A DNA stretch of 64,000 nucleotides, from NCBI RefSeq assembly GCF_001613125.1, contig NZ_BDBT01000006.1, positions 186,001 through 250,000 on the forward strand, given 5' to 3'. A program made the translations under genes and the position numbers. The notes beneath the pieces were generated by a model. The model saw only the letters and a program-made list of their open reading frames with translations. It did not search any database and had not been told where the DNA came from. This DNA is from Nocardia shimofusensis NBRC 100134 (lineage in GTDB: Bacteria; Actinomycetota; Actinomycetes; Mycobacteriales; Mycobacteriaceae). This document shows, piece after piece, positions 35,235 through 44,510 of this stretch (within the stretch, counting starts at the first letter, position 1; each line of letters starts with the position of its first letter).

Positions 35235-36358
35235 TGGGCCGGATGTATGCGCTGCTCCTACGACTGATGTTCCTGCTGCCGCCCGAACGCGCCCACCACC
35301 TCGCGTTCGCGGCGATGCGCCTGGCCGCCCGGTTCGCGCCGCTGCGGGTCCTGATCAGCCGGATCGCCGTCGTCGACGACGAGATCCTGCACAACACCGT
35401 CTTCGGCGTCCGGTTCCGGGCGCCGCTGGGTCTGGCCGCCGGATTCGACAAGAACGCCGAAGGCGTCGACGTGTGGGGCCCCTTCGGCTGGGGATTCGCC
35501 GAGATCGGCACGGTCACCGCCCAGCCCCAGCCCGGCAACCCCGCTCCGCGCCTGTTCCGGCTGCCCGCCGACCGCGCGCTGATCAACCGGATGGGCTTCA
35601 ACAACCACGGCGCCGCCGCGGCCGCCGGCCAGTTGCGCGCCCGCACCGCCACCGTCCCCCTCGGGGCCAATATCGGCAAGACGAAAGTCACCCCCGCCGC
35701 CGAGGCGCCCGCCGACTACGCCACCAGCGCCGCCCTGCTCGGCCCGCTGGCCGACTTCGTGGTCGTCAATGTCAGCTCCCCCAACACCCCCGGCCTGCGC
35801 GACCTGCAGGCGGTCGAATCGCTGCGCCCGCTGCTGCGCACCGTGCTCGACACCGTCGCCGAGAGCGGACGCCCGGTGCCGGTGCTGGTCAAGATCGCCC
35901 CCGACCTGTCCGACGAGGACATCGACGCCGTCGCCGACCTCGCCCTCGAGCTCGGGCTGGCCGGCATCGTGGCCACCAACACCACCATCGGCCGCGCCGG
36001 TCTGCGCACCGACGCCGCCACCGTGGCCGAGATCGGCGTCGGTGGACTCTCCGGCGCGCCCGTCGCCGACCGCTCCCTGGAAGTGCTGCGCCGCCTGCAC
36101 CGCCGCGTCGGCGACCGGCTCGCACTCATCTCCGTCGGCGGCATCGAAACCCCCGACCAGGCCTACGAACGGATCCTCGCCGGCGCGAGCCTGCTGCAGG
36201 GCTACACCGGATTCATCTACGGCGGCCCGTTCTGGACCCGCCGCATCCATCGCGGCATCGCCGAGCGGCTGCGCCGCGACGGATACACCTCGATCGCCGA
36301 AGCCGTCGGCGCGGGTGATCGCGCCGCGCTCGGGCGCAAGGAGTCCGACTCCCGCTGA
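35234..36358 (+). CDS. pyrD: dihydroorotate dehydrogenase (quinone)
   Basis: A 374-residue class 2 dihydroorotate dehydrogenase, the membrane-associated enzyme that oxidises dihydroorotate to orotate in pyrimidine synthesis and passes electrons to quinone. FMN-binding and catalytic segments are [42 protein letters not shown], the serine-containing [14 protein letters not shown], and [20 protein letters not shown]. The N-terminal helix pair ([19 protein letters not shown]) is the quinone-side membrane contact. The last residues RKESDSR lie inside the first unit of a tandem repeat, which seems to have reshaped the 3' end of the gene. Confidence 0.96.
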   Translation: MGRMYALLLRLMFLLPPERAHHLAFAAMRLAARFAPLRVLISRIAVVDDEILHNTVFGVRFRAPLGLAAGFDKNAEGVDVWGPFGWGFAEIGTVTAQPQPGNPAPRLFRLPADRALINRMGFNNHGAAAAAGQLRARTATVPLGANIGKTKVTPAAEAPADYATSAALLGPLADFVVVNVSSPNTPGLRDLQAVESLRPLLRTVLDTVAESGRPVPVLVKIAPDLSDEDIDAVADLALELGLAGIVATNTTIGRAGLRTDAATVAEIGVGGLSGAPVADRSLEVLRRLHRRVGDRLALISVGGIETPDQAYERILAGASLLQGYTGFIYGGPFWTRRIHRGIAERLRRDGYTSIAEAVGAGDRAALGRKESDSR

Positions 36359-36475
36359 CGACGAAGGAGTCCGATCTTCGCTGACGACGAAGGAGTCCGG
36401 CCTACGCCGCCGACGAAGGAGTCCGGTCCTTCCGACGACGAAGGAGTCCGGTCCTTCCGACGACGAAGGCGCAGC
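36338..36475. repeat. 25-26 bp tandem repeat at the pyrD 3' end
   Basis: AAGGAGTCCG recurs at 36338, 36364, 36390, 36416 and 36441, with a diverged sixth unit at 36466. The unit also carries GACGACG and, in later copies, GTCCTTCC. The period is 26 bp in the first copies and 25 bp in the last. The first copy is inside the pyrD coding end; the last leads into the terminator stem. Confidence 0.85.
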
Positions 36476-36497
36476 ATTCGCGGGGATGCTGCGCCTT
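36466..36497. terminator. bidirectional hairpin terminator
   Basis: AAGGCGCAGCAT and ATGCTGCGCCTT form a perfect 12-bp stem around 8 nt. It lies between pyrD and the convergent 140-residue gene and can serve both strands. Confidence 0.8.
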
Positions 36498-36536
36498 GAA
36501 AGGTCGATCCACCGGGCCGGACTCACCGGCGCGGGA

Positions 36537-36959
36537 TCATGCGTGCTCGGGGAACACCCGCCGGTTGCTGCCGGTGTCGAAATCCGGCGGCAACTCCAGC
36601 CATTCCCGCACATCGGGGCCCGGAGGACCGTTTCGCTCGTGGTGGCGCTGCACGATCCGCTCCCAGATCCGTATCAGCGCGTCCTGAATGGTGATGCCGA
36701 GCAGATCCGCGCGCGTTTCCATCATCGCGAACACGATCCGATCGTCGACCAGGTCCGGCTCACTGACCAGCACATCCAGTTCCATACCCGCCAACGCCTG
36801 GCTGCGCGAGAGCCACCGATCCGGCAGCCAGCTCAATCGCCAGCAGCGTGGCCCCGCTCGTGATTCGCGCGCCGCCCGTTCCGGGCTCACCTCGCTGGTC
36901 ATCGACGTTCTGTCGATCCGGATGCGCGTGGCCGGGATATGCGCGAACAAGCTGTTCAT
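36537..36959 (-). CDS. unknown actinobacterial protein with SWLP motif
   Basis: A 140-residue protein starting at ATG 36959 behind GGGGAGGC. The central segment WRLSWLPDRWLSRSQALAGM recalls a group of small actinobacterial proteins, found near XRE/DUF397 genes, that share a similar SWLPxR...QA.aM stretch; I cannot name the family firmly. The second half is helical and acidic, with ALIRIWERIVQRHHER. No membrane segment or cofactor motif is seen. It is divergent from the PfkB-like fusion gene. Confidence 0.65.
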   Translation of the reverse strand: MNSLFAHIPATRIRIDRTSMTSEVSPERAARESRAGPRCWRLSWLPDRWLSRSQALAGMELDVLVSEPDLVDDRIVFAMMETRADLLGITIQDALIRIWERIVQRHHERNGPPGPDVREWLELPPDFDTGSNRRVFPEHA

Positions 36960-37004
36960 GGGCTGCCTCCCCTGGGGGGCGATGCGTCACCTGGTTCCCA
37001 GTGT

Positions 37005-37021
37005 GACCGGTCGCACCGGTC
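37005..37021. promoter_or_regulatory. inverted repeat in a divergent promoter region
   Basis: GACCGGT-CGC-ACCGGTC has perfect 7-bp arms around 3 nt and lies between the divergent 140-residue gene and the PfkB-like gene. It could be an operator for either; the binding protein is unknown. Confidence 0.45.
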
Positions 37022-37152
37022 CCCGCCATAACATTTTCGGCAGTTGCCGATTCAGACGTGGCATTTGCCGTGACACTGGCAGAATTCACCGTAACAACAG
37101 TGGTTGAACGCCGCAGGGCTTTACGCGGGCATCAGTGGAGGGGCGATCGTCG

Positions 37153-38682
37153 ATGACGGCGCAGCAACCGGGGACCGTCGCCGTCCGGAACATCCTCACC
37201 AGACTCTGCAAACGCTCCGGGCTGAGCGCGGATCGCTTGCGCACCACCGAGATCGACATCTCCCCCCTGCTCGATCTGCCGGTCATCCGGCGCCGGGCCC
37301 ACCGCGACGGCGTCGTCGATCTACGCCTCGTGGTCTCGCCCGTGGTGCGGGAATACGCCGAAAGGCTCGATCCCAGTAGACGATTCATCGTCGACGCCGC
37401 GCTGGCCCTCGGCTGGTGGCGCGACCGGGCGCGCGGCGAGATCGACCTCGACCGCCTCTACGCCGCCGACCTCGGCGAACGCCGCGCCTACCTCGCCGAA
37501 CACTGGACCCGACTGCACGAGATCGTCGGCGCCACACCCGATCCCCCCGAACTCACCGCCCGCTATCTGCGCACCAGCCCCGAACACCGCGCCTTCACCG
37601 ACCTGGCGGCCCTGCTGGATTCCGATCCTGGCTACGGCCGAAGCCCGGATCGGGCAACCGGATCCGACGATCCGGACAGCGATGCCCGCACCGGCGTCGC
37701 AGCCGTGCCGCCCTCGCGCGGAACGGTCACCGTCGTCGGCGACGCGGTCATCGACCACATCTACCGCACCGATCACCTGCCCGGCGAAAACGCGCCCGCC
37801 CGAGGCAGTTTCACCGAGAGGATCGGCGGCAAAGGGCTCAACCGCGCCGTCGCCGCCGCCCGGCTCGGCTTCCACACCGAATTGATCGCCGGCGTCGGCG
37901 ACGATCCGGCGGGCCGCCGCATCGTCGGCTATCTGCGCCGTCACCGCGTCGGTGCCCGCCACCTCGAGACCGTCCCCGGTGAACCCACACCCGTCGGCGC
38001 CGTGATCGTCACCGCCACCGGCTCGTTCGCCACCATCGAACACGACGCCGACAGTGTGCGGTTGACCGTCGAAGACCTCTCCACCGCCGAGGTGATGGAT
38101 GCGCTCACCGTCAGTGACGCGGTCTTCCTCACCCTCGAACACCCCACCTCGGTGCTCGAACACGTCCTGCGCACCGTACGCGCCGCACCGCGTCCGCGGC
38201 TGTTCGTGCACGCCGCGCCGCCGGTCCCGGCGCCGCAGTACTACTACGAATTCTTCGACCGCATCGACTATCTCATCGGCAGCAGGTGCGAACTGGCGCG
38301 GCTGCTGTCGCCCGGCGTCGACTTCACCGGCGAAGGTTACGACGACCCCGGCGTCTTCGATGCTCAGGTGATCGCCCGGCTGCGTGCGCTCGGGGTCGGC
38401 TGCGTCTGCGTCATCGAGCACTTCCACTGTCAGGTGCGTTCGGCGCGCGTTCGCCTCGACATCGCCCCCGCCCTGGCGGTGCGCGTGCAGGATTCTCCCG
38501 GCGCGGCCGCCGCGTTCACCGCGGCGTTGGCCTATCGTCTGGCGGGTCACGATTGGGTCGCGGCCCCCGAAGATTTCTCATGGGCGAGCGCGGCGATGGC
38601 CGCCGCGCAATCCTTCGGCGACATCCCCGACGCCATGCCGGTGGTCGAGCGCATCGACCGCATCGCCGGATTCCGGACGTAA
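37153..38682 (+). CDS. PfkB-like pseudokinase with N-terminal helical domain
   Basis: A 509-residue protein. Residues 1-170 are an unrecognised, mostly helical domain (LTRLCKRSGLSADRLRTTEI, LVVSPVVREYAERLD). Residues 195-500 are a PfkB/ribokinase fold starting VTVVGDAVIDHIYRTDHLPG, with the sugar-site glycines in ERIGGKGLNRAVAAARLG (about residue 220). The ATP/anion-hole motif DTxGAGD reads DSPGAAA at 447-453, so the catalytic base aspartate is alanine at 453. It is therefore probably a sugar- or nucleotide-binding pseudokinase, perhaps a sensor for the N-terminal domain. ATG 37153 follows GGAGGGG. Nothing near it indicates a sugar. Confidence 0.82.
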   Translation: MTAQQPGTVAVRNILTRLCKRSGLSADRLRTTEIDISPLLDLPVIRRRAHRDGVVDLRLVVSPVVREYAERLDPSRRFIVDAALALGWWRDRARGEIDLDRLYAADLGERRAYLAEHWTRLHEIVGATPDPPELTARYLRTSPEHRAFTDLAALLDSDPGYGRSPDRATGSDDPDSDARTGVAAVPPSRGTVTVVGDAVIDHIYRTDHLPGENAPARGSFTERIGGKGLNRAVAAARLGFHTELIAGVGDDPAGRRIVGYLRRHRVGARHLETVPGEPTPVGAVIVTATGSFATIEHDADSVRLTVEDLSTAEVMDALTVSDAVFLTLEHPTSVLEHVLRTVRAAPRPRLFVHAAPPVPAPQYYYEFFDRIDYLIGSRCELARLLSPGVDFTGEGYDDPGVFDAQVIARLRALGVGCVCVIEHFHCQVRSARVRLDIAPALAVRVQDSPGAAAAFTAALAYRLAGHDWVAAPEDFSWASAAMAAAQSFGDIPDAMPVVERIDRIAGFRT

Positions 38683-38869
38683 CGGACTCCACAATGGTGG
38701 ACGTATGGCTACGATGAGTGAGCTACGCCACTCGAACACATCCGCTGTGTGAGATAGTGCGGTGGCGATCGAATCATCATTTCGGGTCCTTGCCGAGGTC
38801 CGGGCGGCCCCGGGAAGGGTTCGAAGCAGGTCGAGTCGCGTTCACGAACGACATCGGGAACAGGGAAAT

Positions 38870-40699
38870 ATGAGCACTTCAGCAATCGGTTTCGCGCATG
38901 AGACGGGCAAGACGGTCTACACCGTTCCCGAGGCTTTCCAGGAGACTCTCACGCTGCGACCCGATCAGGTCGCGCTGCGCACGGTCGGCGGCACCACCGA
39001 GATCACCTGGCGCGAATACGGTGAACGGGTGCGGGCCCTGGCCGCCGGCCTGGCCGGGCTCGGTCTGAAGCACGGCGACACCGTCGGCATCATGCTCACC
39101 AACCGTCCCGAGTTCAACCTCGTCGACACCGCCGCGCTGCACGTCGGCGCCACCCCGTTCTCGGTGTACAACACCAGTTCCCCCGAGCAGATCACCCACC
39201 AGTTCGGCAACGCCGGCAACAAGGTCGTCGTCACCGAGCAGGCCTTCCTCGACGTCATCAAGGCCACCGGCGTCGACCTCGAGCACATCGTCGTCGTCGA
39301 CGGACCGGCCGAAGGCACGTCGACCCTGGCCGACCTCGAGGCCAACCCCGCCGCCGACTTCGACTTCGACGCCGCCTGGCGCGCGGTCGCCAACACCGAC
39401 CTGGCCACCCTGATCTACACCTCCGGCACCACCGGTCCGTCCAAGGGCGTGGAGATCACCCACGCCAACGCCCTCGCTCAGATCACCGCGCTGGTCAGCG
39501 GCCCGCTGCGGGTCGGCCTCGACGACCGGGCGGTGTCCTACCTGCCCGCCGCGCACGTCGCCGACCGCATCTCCGGGCACACCATCAACCTGGTCACCGG
39601 CATCCAGATCACCACCGTGCCCGACCCGCGCGAGATCGCCGCGGCCCTGCCCGACGCCCGCCCCACCACCTTCTTCGGCGTGCCGCGCGTATGGCAGAAG
39701 ATCAAGGGCGGTGTGGAGGCCAAGCTCGCCGCCGAGGCCAGCCCGGTCAAGAAGAAGCTCGCCCTGTGGGCCGTGGACACCGGCGTCGCCGCCGCCCGCG
39801 CCGACCTCGCGGGCAAGGGCCGCCCCGCGCTGCTGTCGTTGCAGCACAAGCTGGCCGAGAAGCTGGTGCTGTCCAAGCTGCGCGCCGCTCTGGGCTTCGA
39901 CGAACTCAAGGTCGCCGCCTCCGGCGCCGCGCCCATCCCCGCCGAGACCCTGGAGTTCTACCTGGGGTTGGGCTTCACCGTCAGCGAGGTGTGGGGCATG
40001 TCGGAGACCACCGGCGTGGGCACCTTCACCGAACTGGACAAGCCGCGGCCCGGCACCGTCGGCCGCGTCGTCGACGGTGTGGAGATCAAGCTGGCCGACG
40101 ACGGCGAGGTCCTCATCCGCGGCCCCATCGTCACTCCCGGCTACCGCGGCATGCCCGACAAGACCGCCGAGGCGATCGACGCCGAGGGCTGGCTGCACAC
40201 CGGTGATGTCGGCACCATCGACGACGACGGCTACCTGACGATCATCGACCGCAAGAAGGAACTGATCATCAACGAGGCGGGCAAGAACATCGCCCCCAGC
40301 AATATCGAGAATGCCGTCAAGGCGGTGTCCTCGCTGGTCGGTCAGGTCGTCGCGATCGGTGAGGCCAAGCCCTACATCACCGCGCTGGTCGTCCTCGACC
40401 CCGACATTCTCGCCCTGCGGGCCAAGGATCTGGGCGCCACCGACGCCGACTTCGCGGCCCTCACCGCGCGCCGGGAGATCATCGACGAGGTGCACGCCGC
40501 GGTCAAGGCGGGCAACACCAAGCTCTCCCGCGTCGAGCAGATCAAGCGCTTCACCATCGTGGACTCGGTGTGGGAGCCCGGCGGTGACGAACTGACCCCG
40601 AAGATGTCGCTCAAGCGCAAGCCGATCGCCGAGAAGTACGCCGCCACCATCGAAGAGCTCTACGCCGAGACCCCGGCCGAGCACATCGTCAACGTCTGA
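38870..40699 (+). CDS. long-chain acyl-CoA synthetase (FadD-type)
   Basis: A 609-residue AMP-forming acyl-CoA synthetase. The P-loop is LIYTSGTTGPSKGVEITH (about residue 182), the gate region is YLPAAHVADR, the adenylate motif is EVWGMSETTG, then GWLHTGDVGTIDDDGYL and the hinge IDRKKELIINEAGKN, with the C-terminal catalytic lysine in SLKRKPIAEKY. It activates long-chain fatty acids for oxidation or lipid synthesis. It may also supply starters to lipid-type polyketide synthases, but no direct link to the PKS 4 kb away is shown. The start follows CAGGGAA. A strong terminator follows. Confidence 0.94.
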   Translation: MSTSAIGFAHETGKTVYTVPEAFQETLTLRPDQVALRTVGGTTEITWREYGERVRALAAGLAGLGLKHGDTVGIMLTNRPEFNLVDTAALHVGATPFSVYNTSSPEQITHQFGNAGNKVVVTEQAFLDVIKATGVDLEHIVVVDGPAEGTSTLADLEANPAADFDFDAAWRAVANTDLATLIYTSGTTGPSKGVEITHANALAQITALVSGPLRVGLDDRAVSYLPAAHVADRISGHTINLVTGIQITTVPDPREIAAALPDARPTTFFGVPRVWQKIKGGVEAKLAAEASPVKKKLALWAVDTGVAAARADLAGKGRPALLSLQHKLAEKLVLSKLRAALGFDELKVAASGAAPIPAETLEFYLGLGFTVSEVWGMSETTGVGTFTELDKPRPGTVGRVVDGVEIKLADDGEVLIRGPIVTPGYRGMPDKTAEAIDAEGWLHTGDVGTIDDDGYLTIIDRKKELIINEAGKNIAPSNIENAVKAVSSLVGQVVAIGEAKPYITALVVLDPDILALRAKDLGATDADFAALTARREIIDEVHAAVKAGNTKLSRVEQIKRFTIVDSVWEPGGDELTPKMSLKRKPIAEKYAATIEELYAETPAEHIVNV

Positions 40700-40709
40700 C
40701 GCCGCACAT

Positions 40710-40746
40710 GAGAAGGCCCAGGGCGCGAAACGCCCTGGGCCTTCTC
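40710..40746. terminator. long hairpin terminator
   Basis: A perfect 16-bp stem (GAGAAGGCCCAGGGCG and its complement) with loop CGAAA lies between the convergent acyl-CoA synthetase and PEBP genes. It can terminate transcription from both sides. Confidence 0.9.
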
Positions 40747-40759
40747 GCTCGTTCGAACG

Positions 40760-41281
40760 CTACTTCTGCTCGTAGGTGCCCACCAGGGTGGCGCGTGCCA
40801 GGGTGTGGGAGAACAGGTTGAACCCCAGTACCGCCGGAGTGGTGTTCTCGTCGATGCCCAGGTGATCCACATCCACCGCGTGCACCACGATGAAGTACCG
40901 GTGCGGGCCGTGCCCGGCCGGCGGGGCCGCGCCCACGTAGCCCGCGCCACCGGCGTCATGGCGCAGGGTGATCGCGCCCTCGGGCAGTCCACCGTCGGCG
41001 GCGCCGGAGGCCAGCGAGGTCACCGAGGCCGGGATGTCGGCCACGGCCCAGTGCCAGAAACCCGACGCCGTCGGAGCGTCCGGGTCGTAGACGGTGACCG
41101 CGAAGCTCTTGGTCTGCGGCGGGAACCCCGACCAGGACAGCTGCGGGGAGATGTCCTTGCCGCCTGCGCCCATCACGCCACTGACCTGATCGTTGCCCAG
41201 CGGCCGACCGTCGGTGACATCCTCGGAGGTCAGCGTGAACGAGGGGACCTTCGGAAGCGCGTCGTAAGGGTTGTGAGCCAT
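40760..41281 (-). CDS. YbhB/YbcL (PEBP-like) protein
   Basis: A 173-residue phosphatidylethanolamine-binding-protein-like protein, counterpart of mycobacterial TB18.6 (Rv2140c). The ligand-site segments are [35 protein letters not shown] and [16 protein letters not shown] 41281 follows AGGAAGG. The biochemical role in bacteria is uncertain; binding of small anionic ligands is known for the fold. It is followed upstream on the strand by the M20 peptidase, as in mycobacteria. Confidence 0.92.
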   Translation of the reverse strand: MAHNPYDALPKVPSFTLTSEDVTDGRPLGNDQVSGVMGAGGKDISPQLSWSGFPPQTKSFAVTVYDPDAPTASGFWHWAVADIPASVTSLASGAADGGLPEGAITLRHDAGGAGYVGAAPPAGHGPHRYFIVVHAVDVDHLGIDENTTPAVLGFNLFSHTLARATLVGTYEQK

Positions 41282-41316
41282 GGTTCCTTCCTGAGCGGAA
41301 ATTGCGTACGTCCAGA

Positions 41317-42675
41317 TCAACTGTTCAACAGGAAATGTTCCAGCACCTTGGTACCGAATTCGAGCGATTCCACCGGAACCCGCTCGTCGACACCGTGGAA
41401 CAGCGCACTGAAATCCAGTTCCGGCGGAAGCCGCAGCGGCGCGAAGCCGAAGCAGCGAATCCCCAAGCGGGCGAACGCCTTCGCGTCCGTGCCGCCGGAA
41501 AGCATGTAGGGCACCGTGCGCCCGTCGGGATCGTGCGCCAGGATCGCGTCGTTCATCGCGTCCACCAGATGCCCGTCGAAGGTCGTCTCGTAGGAGTCGA
41601 GCTTGGTGATCCACTCCCGCTCCACGTCCGGGCCGATCAATTCGTCGACCTCGCGCTCGAAGGCGGCCTGCCGCCCCGGCAACACCCGGCAGTCGACCAC
41701 CGCTTCGGCGGTCTGCGGGATCACGTTCGCCTTGTATCCGGCCTGCAGCATCGTCGGATTGGCGGTATCGCGCAGCGTCGCGCCGATGATGCGTGAGATC
41801 GTGCCCAGCTTGGCCAGCTGACCTTCGATATCGGGGCCGTGCGGATCGAACGGCAGCCCGGTCTCCTCGGCGACCGCTGCCAGGAACTCGGCCACCGAAT
41901 CCGACAGCACCAGCGGGAAGGTGTGCGTGCCCAGCCGCGCCACCGCCTGGGCCAGCATCGTCACCGCGTTGTCCTCGTGCAGGAACGAGCCGTGTCCGGC
42001 GCGCGCCCTGGCGCGAAGACGCATCCACCCCAGGCTCTTCTCCGCGGTCTCCACCAGGTAGAACCGGCGGTCGGTGCCGTCGCGGCGCGGCAGCGTCAGC
42101 GAGAAGCCACCCACCTCGCCGACCGCCTCGGTGATCCCGGCGAACACATCGGGCCGGTTGTCGACCAGCCACTGCGAGCCCCACCGGCCGCCGTTCTCCT
42201 CGTCGGCCAGGAACGCGAACACCAGATCACGCGGCGGGACCGTGCCCTCGGCCTTGAACTGGCGCGCCACGGCCAGCATCATGCCGACCATGTCCTTCAT
42301 GTCGACCGCGCCGCGACCCCACACGTATCCGTCGTGTACCGCGCCGGAGAACGGATGCACACTCCAGTCCGAGGCCTGCGCTGGAACCACATCCAGATGA
42401 CCGTGGATCATCAGCGCCCCCCGGCTGGGATCGGCGCCGTGCAGACGGGCGAAGAGATTTCCGCGGCCCGGAGCGCCCGACTCCACGTACTCGGTGGTGT
42501 AGCCGACCTCACGCAGCCGATCACCCACCCACTCGGCACACTCCTGCTCCCCCTTGGTGGTGGCCAGGTCGCCGGTATTGGATGTATCGAACCTGATCAG
42601 CTTGCTGACCAGGTCCACCACTTCGGCGACCGCGCGTGAGTTCTTCGAATCGGATTCTCGACCAGTTGCGGACAC
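41317..42675 (-). CDS. M20 family metallopeptidase (DapE2/Rv2141c-like)
   Basis: A 452-residue M20/M25/M40 zinc peptidase. Metal ligands are in [11 protein letters not shown] (His), [13 protein letters not shown] (bridging Asp), FLADEENGG (catalytic Glu and ligand Glu) and SGGTDAKAF, with a final His in [10 protein letters not shown]. The dimerisation domain spans about residues 200-330. Substrate may be an N-acyl or dipeptide compound; DapE activity itself is not shown. GTG 42675 follows GGAAAGGAGC. It is the first gene of the two-gene unit with PEBP. Confidence 0.93.
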   Translation of the reverse strand: MSATGRESDSKNSRAVAEVVDLVSKLIRFDTSNTGDLATTKGEQECAEWVGDRLREVGYTTEYVESGAPGRGNLFARLHGADPSRGALMIHGHLDVVPAQASDWSVHPFSGAVHDGYVWGRGAVDMKDMVGMMLAVARQFKAEGTVPPRDLVFAFLADEENGGRWGSQWLVDNRPDVFAGITEAVGEVGGFSLTLPRRDGTDRRFYLVETAEKSLGWMRLRARARAGHGSFLHEDNAVTMLAQAVARLGTHTFPLVLSDSVAEFLAAVAEETGLPFDPHGPDIEGQLAKLGTISRIIGATLRDTANPTMLQAGYKANVIPQTAEAVVDCRVLPGRQAAFEREVDELIGPDVEREWITKLDSYETTFDGHLVDAMNDAILAHDPDGRTVPYMLSGGTDAKAFARLGIRCFGFAPLRLPPELDFSALFHGVDERVPVESLEFGTKVLEHFLLNS

Positions 42676-42738
42676 GCTCCTTTCCTACCATCTTCTCCGG
42701 AAGCGGCGCGCCGATGGTGATCGTGGTGAGTCGATGCC

Positions 42739-44262
42739 CTATCGGTCCCGCGCCCGCGGCCGCATCGGCACCGCCGTGTCCGGTCCGCCGGTGAACGACA
42801 ACGCACGCCGCACCGGGCCCTCGTAGGCGGGTTCGAGATCCATCCGCTGGGCCAGCACCGCCAACGCCAGCGTCATCTCCATCATCGCGAAATTCTGTGC
42901 CACGCAGATCCGTTTGCCCGCGCTGAACGCCAGCATCCCGTGCCTGCGCTCGGCCGCCGTCGCCGGATCCAGATGCCGCTGCGGATCGAAGCGCTCCGGC
43001 TCGGGCCACACCGACGGATTGTGGTGCACTCCGTGCAGGCTGATCACGATCGTCGTGCCCGCCGCGATCCGGTAGCCACCGAGCACGTCGGGTTTCTTCG
43101 CCACCCGGGTCAACCCGATGATCGGCGGATACAGCCGCATCGACTCGGTCAGCACCGCCTTCGTCCACTCGAGCTCGTCGACATCGTCGGCGGTCGGGGT
43201 GCGCCCGCCCAACACCCGGCGCAGTTCCTCGTGCATGCGCTCACGCGCCTGCGGATGCGCGGCCAGCAGCGTCCACGTCCAGGTCAGCGCGGTCGCCGAG
43301 GTCTCCATGCCCGCGCCGATGAAGGTCATCAGCTCGTCGTGGATCTCGGTGTCGCTGTAGGCGTGCCCGGTCTCGGGATCGCGCGCGGCGGTCAGCAGGC
43401 CGAGCAGATTGTCGGTGCGCGTGATGCGGCCCTGACGGTGATCGTCGATCACCGCATCCACGGCGCGCTCGATCCGGCGCAGCTCGAGCATCATCGTCGG
43501 CGAGGACAGCCACGTGACCCACCGCATCGCGCGAATCGGAATCCGGGAACCCGCTCGCCGCGCGGGCGGGGTGGTCACCCGGACGACCAGCGTCGACACA
43601 GCGCGCAACGGGCGGCTGATGTTGGTCATGAAGCCGATGCCGAAGAATCTCAGCAGATTCGTCAACCGGATCTGGGAGATCGGCCCCGACAGGTCGGTGC
43701 CGAACATGGTGCGCGCGACGATGTCGAGGGTCAGCCGGTTCATCTCCGCGCCGATGTCGACCGGGCCGTGGGCGCCGAGCACCAGGATGCGCTCGGCGGC
43801 GTCGGCGGCGGCCTCGGTGATCGGGACGGCGAAACGGTCGATGTTCGCGCGCGAGAATATCGGCTGCACCAGGCGGCGATTGCGGTGGTAGCGGCGATCG
43901 TCGGGGTCGGTGACCAGACCCTGACCGAACGTCACCGCCATCATGTCGTATTCGGCGCTCTTGGCGTAGGCGTCCTGATTGGTCACCAGGATGCGCCGGG
44001 CCAGCGCGGGACTGCGCACCACCACGAATTTCAGCAACGGCAGCCGGGTCACCAGCACGTCGTCGGCGCCGGGCAGTTCGGCGGCCAGATAGTGGATCAG
44101 GCTGCGATCACGCCAGCGCGGCACGAATTGCGCGACATAACACCAGGATTCGCGCCAGCCGACGCGGGTGCGATGCCAGCGCATGGGAGCGGGTTGCCAG
44201 CGCGGCGGATACAGAGTGGTGTCGCCGTCGGGCGGGGCGATGTCGGACGGCGGAGACGCCAT
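42739..44262 (-). CDS. cytochrome P450, divergent from the PKS operon
   Basis: A 507-residue P450. The I-helix oxygen-binding motif is FIGAGMETSATALTW, the K-helix ExxR is LTESMRLYPPI, and the heme-binding loop is FSAGKRICVAQNF with Cys453. The heme loop has alanine where glycine usually follows (CVA instead of CxG). No N-terminal anchor is seen, so it is a soluble class I enzyme needing ferredoxin partners, none of which lie in the window. It is transcribed away from the GNAT-PKS-AOS operon, with a conspicuous inverted repeat between them. A tailoring hydroxylation of the PKS product is the likely but unproven role. Confidence 0.92.
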   Translation of the reverse strand: MASPPSDIAPPDGDTTLYPPRWQPAPMRWHRTRVGWRESWCYVAQFVPRWRDRSLIHYLAAELPGADDVLVTRLPLLKFVVVRSPALARRILVTNQDAYAKSAEYDMMAVTFGQGLVTDPDDRRYHRNRRLVQPIFSRANIDRFAVPITEAAADAAERILVLGAHGPVDIGAEMNRLTLDIVARTMFGTDLSGPISQIRLTNLLRFFGIGFMTNISRPLRAVSTLVVRVTTPPARRAGSRIPIRAMRWVTWLSSPTMMLELRRIERAVDAVIDDHRQGRITRTDNLLGLLTAARDPETGHAYSDTEIHDELMTFIGAGMETSATALTWTWTLLAAHPQARERMHEELRRVLGGRTPTADDVDELEWTKAVLTESMRLYPPIIGLTRVAKKPDVLGGYRIAAGTTIVISLHGVHHNPSVWPEPERFDPQRHLDPATAAERRHGMLAFSAGKRICVAQNFAMMEMTLALAVLAQRMDLEPAYEGPVRRALSFTGGPDTAVPMRPRARDR

Positions 44263-44359
44263 GACGGGCCATCCTTACGTCGAGTGTTGTCGTCGAGAGG
44301 GCAGGACACGTCGCCGTGAACGGGGTGCGCGCCGCCTGCGGGTGGCACGCGGCGCACAC

Positions 44360-44390
44360 GCGAAACATCCACATGCCGTTGATGTTTCGC
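44360..44390. promoter_or_regulatory. inverted repeat between P450 and PKS operons
   Basis: GCGAAACATC (44360-44369) and GATGTTTCGC (44381-44390) are perfect 10-bp arms separated by 11 nt, so their centres are two helical turns apart. It lies between the divergent starts at 44262 and 44511. A shared operator controlling both units is the natural reading. The regulator is not adjacent. Confidence 0.7.
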
Positions 44391-44510
44391 TGTGTTACTC
44401 GTCAGTAGCGATCTGGTGCGCGTCGGAGCCTATTGGTGTACGTTGCTGTCTGTCAATGGTGTGCAGGCCGCCTGCTCCGGGCGTGGCCGATGCGAAAGCA
44501 GGGGTGTGCG

